DNA from: Limnohabitans sp. JirII-31
GTDB taxonomy: Bacteria; Pseudomonadota; Gammaproteobacteria; Burkholderiales; Burkholderiaceae_C
Assembly: GCF_002778315.1 (NCBI RefSeq)
Contig: NZ_NESA01000013.1
Location: forward strand, 1-64,000
DNA: 64,000 bases
Direction of reading: 5' to 3'
The notes under the pieces were generated by a model. That model made no database searches. It saw nothing but the letters and a program-made list of their open reading frames with translations, and was not told the DNA's origin. Below, piece by piece: positions 61,701-64,000 of this stretch; position 1 is the stretch's first letter, and each line of letters opens with the position of its first letter. The position numbers and the translations under genes are program-made.

Positions 61701-62463
61701 GGCCAACGATGTGAATCTCACGTTGAAGACTCTGCTGGCCAACATTGGGGCCTTTCATAAGGCCATCAAATCTTTCGAAAAGCAAGTTTCAGACTTCAAT
61801 GATCGACTGAAGGCAGGACTTTCTGGCGTTCAATGTTTTGAGCGGGTCAAGGATTTGCGCTTGGACATTGTGACGAAATTTGAGGACCTTGGCTTCTACA
61901 AGAAGCTGAGCCGGATGGAAGACGTTGTTCGCCAGCATGCAAATGAAGTCGGCAAAGATTACACCCGAGATTTGCCACCAGACGAAACTGCACGCGCTCT
62001 GGGTGACTTCATGAGCGTCCTGGGAAGTGACGGCAATGTAGAAGTAAACCTTTCCCAGCACATCACGCTGAAAGGTAGCGTCGTGGACAACGGACGACTG
62101 AAGGAGTTTCGTCGTGCCAATGAGCTCCAGGAGATTTCTTCTGAAGGTTTGACCTCGTTGATTCTCATAACCTTGATGACCGCGCTTTTGAACACGATCC
62201 GCGGGTCCGAGCCGGTACATGTGCCTTGGGTCACCGACGAGGTCGGCAAGTTTGACCCAACAAACTTCAAAGCACTTATGCAAAGACTCAAGGACAACCG
62301 CATTGACGTTGTCACAGCGTCACCTGAACTTGGTCCGGCCCAGCAGGCTATGTTCGCCAAACGGTACATGTTTGAGGATCGGGGTCGCATACGGGAGTAC
62401 AGGCCACTGGAAACAGTTCTTAACGGAAGTTCATCGTCGCCTGATGCGGAGGTCCTGCCATGA
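58750..62463 (+). CDS. SMC/MukB/JetC-like ATPase of a Wadjet/MksBEF-type system
   Basis: 1237 residues from ATG 58750 (AGGGA seven bases upstream). N-terminal ATPase half: Walker A GDNGVGKTT (42-50) after CRMILVNAGTNKHVASARITAIDPRGG. Long central coiled-coil-prone regions rich in Ala, Lys, Glu and Gln run from about 280 to 500 and 680 to 930, separated by a hinge-like segment. C-terminal half: signature-like EISSEGLTSL (1128-1137), Walker B-like VPWVTDEVGKFD with DE at 1163-1164. Sequence resembles JetC/MksB more than canonical SMC or MukB. First of three overlapping genes; in such systems these proteins recognise and cut circular DNA with JetD/MksG, here beyond the window. Confidence 0.83.
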   Translation: MGDKITKYQLCRMILVNAGTNKHVASARITAIDPRGGAAVIGDNGVGKTTTLRILPLFFGHLPSHIVAAGHGNEAMVRFILPTDASAIVFEYQRGSDSDEDLRLAVIRRRADDPDVPFYRLYRSGFRKEIFVSDGRFLSDDETQVKATELGIQTTSKLTTAEYRSVILRTTASSKDKDKLRRYALEWSFGPKQLDNLDRVVAAMVKKHINFADIIQVAIGLVQHDLGLGAERAKLTFKQGRGPIERWLNNRDACVVAFKLAPTFAELESDLRDHRNTEARFRACRADVASLTQARRHETSTIQNKLEAMAASRETVLEEEKEKRAKLTEAARSVEQIAASSRAEFNEARDEAKRFEDEKAPHWEQKIQELPTIRAQITALKGQISAAEKVQGAATAEYERLVSEAKTKASDLCLTQEGGKEPHRLRHSNTLSDIAKAEEDALEACNAVIEARRVEIDEALGPLQESQGTWDNRRANPTASDDVLQAVQDANERQAKHSDSLLQAQETAAKAKAETQAAQHAFAQQELEICKARSDVANAQSARDQAQERLSPPDGTVLAALRSNLSDGWKRNLAKLINPELLSREDLEPAFIEDFSETAYGWQFNVGLINAPDWADDSTARQTLDLALEKDAKAQAHLNTQVQLLKRCGQLRDETSTTFNSAEAQLNVLRQQTADVTNQLDAAKQRVANEKRFFAEQAGAEASKIRSSIGELKRQRDSLQADLKADRQKVRTAHQLQRDAAKTLCDDAIRAIDVHIESIKSDLQRTLKSLKDQMNAHLSNAGIDVDRLEKLRERLSSFKANAQTLEDRQALVASWNRWLQAGGPTRLETLKSASAKAATDVGIAAGKLTAFIQAAELLENQYKADIKKLEDRHSDVERDLKILADLDGEFGDYLAVGMATVGPDTSAKELRSAVHSVQQELRMLEETINRRSSTLRQALTAKNSAVKDFVEASIGTDVHDAVTSDVIGRAAALSICFKQIGPQVANDVNLTLKTLLANIGAFHKAIKSFEKQVSDFNDRLKAGLSGVQCFERVKDLRLDIVTKFEDLGFYKKLSRMEDVVRQHANEVGKDYTRDLPPDETARALGDFMSVLGSDGNVEVNLSQHITLKGSVVDNGRLKEFRRANELQEISSEGLTSLILITLMTALLNTIRGSEPVHVPWVTDEVGKFDPTNFKALMQRLKDNRIDVVTASPELGPAQQAMFAKRYMFEDRGRIREYRPLETVLNGSSSSPDAEVLP

Positions 62464-63122
62464 ATGCCGCGGTATTGAAGCTGCTACTCGCAGGCGAATA
62501 CATTTGCTCCATTCGCTACCGTGACGAATACGCAATTCTTGATGATGACGAAGAGCAAGAGGCGGTCACAAATTGGCTTTCGCCCTTGAATATGCGTCTT
62601 GCACGCTTGGGTGATAGCGGTGCATTCTTTATGGCGCCTTCCTATATCGGGCAGAAAGACATCTCCCAGGTAAAGAATGAACTGTTGAAGTTCCGGGATG
62701 AATACGGCCCTGCGGTACTACTTCTGGATTTCATTCGACAGACTGATGTTGGGCGATTCACCATGAGCCCTGGCGAGCACATCGCACTGTACGAACTCGA
62801 AGGGGCTGTCTCGCATTCAACAATGTTGGAAACGCAGCTCAAAGGGCTACTCAGTGTCATCAGCAATGCCGCACAGCGTAACTCCAACCATGAAAACTTG
62901 AGGCGTCTGTTGGAACAGCTTGTCAAGGATGGCTACGCAGTCTTGGTCAACAAGGACTCTGGCACCTATCAGATCACCGGAAAAATCGAACAGCTCTATG
63001 CCGTCCTCCAGTTTCTGGATGAGAACAAGGTCATCCCGGATGCAGAAGTCGACGATCGCGAGGCTGACGACGCCCCAGATCTCGTCGATGCAGCGCAATC
63101 CGATGACGGGGCGGCCTCATGA
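62460..63122 (+). CDS. KITE-like subunit (JetB/MksE-type)
   Basis: 220 residues. The start overlaps the ATPase stop by four bases (ATGA). It is acidic, with two probable winged-helix-like halves: VLKLLLAGEYICSIRYRDEYAIL and LLEQLVKDGYAVLVNKDSGTYQITGKIEQLY, the size and order of MukE/MksE/JetB subunits. A C-terminal Asp/Glu-rich tail follows. I assign it by position and architecture; primary similarity is weak. Confidence 0.7.
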   Translation: MNAAVLKLLLAGEYICSIRYRDEYAILDDDEEQEAVTNWLSPLNMRLARLGDSGAFFMAPSYIGQKDISQVKNELLKFRDEYGPAVLLLDFIRQTDVGRFTMSPGEHIALYELEGAVSHSTMLETQLKGLLSVISNAAQRNSNHENLRRLLEQLVKDGYAVLVNKDSGTYQITGKIEQLYAVLQFLDENKVIPDAEVDDREADDAPDLVDAAQSDDGAAS

Positions 63123-64000
63123 CAGAGAGTGGCGCTCAAGTCCAAAAGTTGCTTGCTGCGCTTTCCAAGCACTCGGACCTCGTCGCCGAGGCGTTTGAGG
63201 GATCGGTGCATGGAGGCGACCGCCAGCGCAACGCTGCAGTTGGGACCCTGTTTGGGCTTGGAGTGCTCAAGCCCTATGACGAAGACTCCTATCGCCTGAA
63301 CCCGCGGTTGCGAGAATTTTTAGCTGACCATTTCTCCAGCTACCACGCCTTCCAGGCACTGCGCCGGGTTTTCGGAACCATGCAGCAGGCGCAGGAGCAA
63401 TGGCGTGAATTACGTCAGTTGAAGGCCACGGGTGCGACCAGGGATGCGCTTCGGTTGTACGCGGCACTGGATGACTCCATCGTTGAGATCGCGTACTCCA
63501 TCGAACATAACCTGAGCATGTTGCACTCGTTACTTTCGACGCAGTATGGCAACGTTGATGACCTGAACTCCAAACTCCGGCAGAACCGCTATTACGCCCG
63601 CCAGGTCGTTCAGTTTCTGCGTGATGTTGAAGGCATTGACGCCTTTGCTGAACGTGTCGCCGAGGAGGCGATCGCATCAGGCATGCCCGACGTCAGGCAA
63701 TTGGTGACTAGGCGTCTCGGAGCTCGATGTCTCAACTGGACGTCGCAGATCAAAGACGCGCAATCCGTCATCAGCAAGCGACTCTTTGAAGCCAAGCTGA
63801 TGGAGACTCGTCTTAAACGCTTGTCTCGCTTCTCCCTCTGGCTAACGCGGCACAGGACGGCTGACGGATGGGATCTCGCAGTGGATGAGTCTGCGAATCC
63901 ATCACTTTTCCGGCCGGAACGCATTGAGCTTAGGCTCCAGCCTGATGTCACCGACACCGATCCCGTGGTTTGGGACAGCCTGCTCATTGCCGTGAGCCGG
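63119..64000 (+). CDS. Kleisin-like subunit (JetA/MksF-type), 5' part
   Basis: Starts with an ATGA overlap to the previous stop and stays open to the window end: 294 residues seen. N-terminal winged-helix-like MTESGAQVQKLLAALSKHSDLVAEAFEG and TLFGLGVLKPYDEDSYRLNPRLREFLADHF, then a helical stretch (LYAALDDSIVEIAYSIEHNLSMLHSLLS, KLRQNRYYARQVVQFLRDVE). This fits the kleisin-type JetA/MksF/MukF N-terminal half. The expected nuclease subunit (JetD/MksG, TOPRIM-like) would follow outside the window. Confidence 0.7.
   Translation, partial: MTESGAQVQKLLAALSKHSDLVAEAFEGSVHGGDRQRNAAVGTLFGLGVLKPYDEDSYRLNPRLREFLADHFSSYHAFQALRRVFGTMQQAQEQWRELRQLKATGATRDALRLYAALDDSIVEIAYSIEHNLSMLHSLLSTQYGNVDDLNSKLRQNRYYARQVVQFLRDVEGIDAFAERVAEEAIASGMPDVRQLVTRRLGARCLNWTSQIKDAQSVISKRLFEAKLMETRLKRLSRFSLWLTRHRTADGWDLAVDESANPSLFRPERIELRLQPDVTDTDPVVWDSLLIAVSR

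Noticed and set aside
1-64000. CRISPR arrays, tRNA and rRNA genes
   Set aside because: No regular repeat-spacer pattern, cloverleaf or rRNA-like sequence noticed on either strand by eye.

Overview
The window reads as chromosomal DNA of a betaproteobacterium, most likely Burkholderiales/Comamonadaceae (Limnohabitans-, Rhodoferax- or Polaromonas-like). This is inferred from the Urt cluster layout, PuuD-type urate oxidation, three Bug/TctC receptors without a TctAB partner, the style of the proteins and a GC-rich, densely coding sequence. I see no rRNA, tRNA or CRISPR array.

Region by region. (1) 1-4986: urea ABC transporter urtA(partial)-B-C-D-E, with a strong intrinsic terminator between urtA and urtB. 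(2) 5014-10089, minus strand: a lone ureD and a cassette of three voltage-gated-channel-like proteins plus one membrane-anchored protein. The first channel has two voltage-sensor domains and one pore; the other two have altered selectivity filters. (3) 10296-14745, minus: an SsuABC/THI5-type ABC transporter and an NCS2 purine permease. (4) 14746-16034: a scar holding an IS3-family orfA fragment and a possible methyltransferase fragment, then a HigBA toxin-antitoxin pair. (5) 16142-34441: the purine degradation core. It holds an M20 hydrolase, a UraD-AllC fusion, PuuE and a GntR regulator on the minus strand, then UraH, an NYN-domain gene, PPK2, XdhA, XdhB, XdhC, LysR, an Ldh2/AllD-like dehydrogenase, a Bug receptor, an MBL hydrolase, a signal-less solute-binding protein and PuuD. 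(6) 34498-37738: AbrB/PIN toxin-antitoxin genes translationally coupled to modABC. (7) 37731-47765: LysR, Bug receptor, M20D amidohydrolase, a tandem glycine riboswitch with a DadA-like oxidase, a Gfo/Idh/MocA oxidoreductase, a second NYN gene, LrgAB, a photolyase-family protein and a histidine phosphatase. (8) 47998-52685: TonB receptor, YfiR and a CHASE8-like hybrid kinase. (9) 52749-56966: a DinJ/YafQ pair, 8-oxoguanine deaminase, tartrate dehydrogenase and a Bug receptor. (10) 57130-64000: a Fic protein lacking the catalytic histidine, then an SMC-KITE-kleisin-like operon (Wadjet/MksBEF type) running off the window.

The genes fit together as nitrogen scavenging from purines. The permease brings purines in; XdhABC and 8-oxoguanine deaminase yield urate. 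PuuD, UraH and UraD convert urate to allantoin, PuuE opens it to allantoate, and AllC begins hydrolysis toward ureidoglycolate. Urt imports urea and UreD belongs to urease maturation, but the urease structural genes are not in the window. A palindrome with core TGTATACA occurs upstream of the permease, between gntR and uraH, and upstream of puuD, with a weaker copy before xdhA. It is the likely operator of the local GntR protein.

The strongest candidates for undescribed biology are the four-gene channel cassette, the SMC operon next to the His-less Fic protein, the TonB-YfiR-CHASE8 kinase module, and the two NYN genes with structured leaders.
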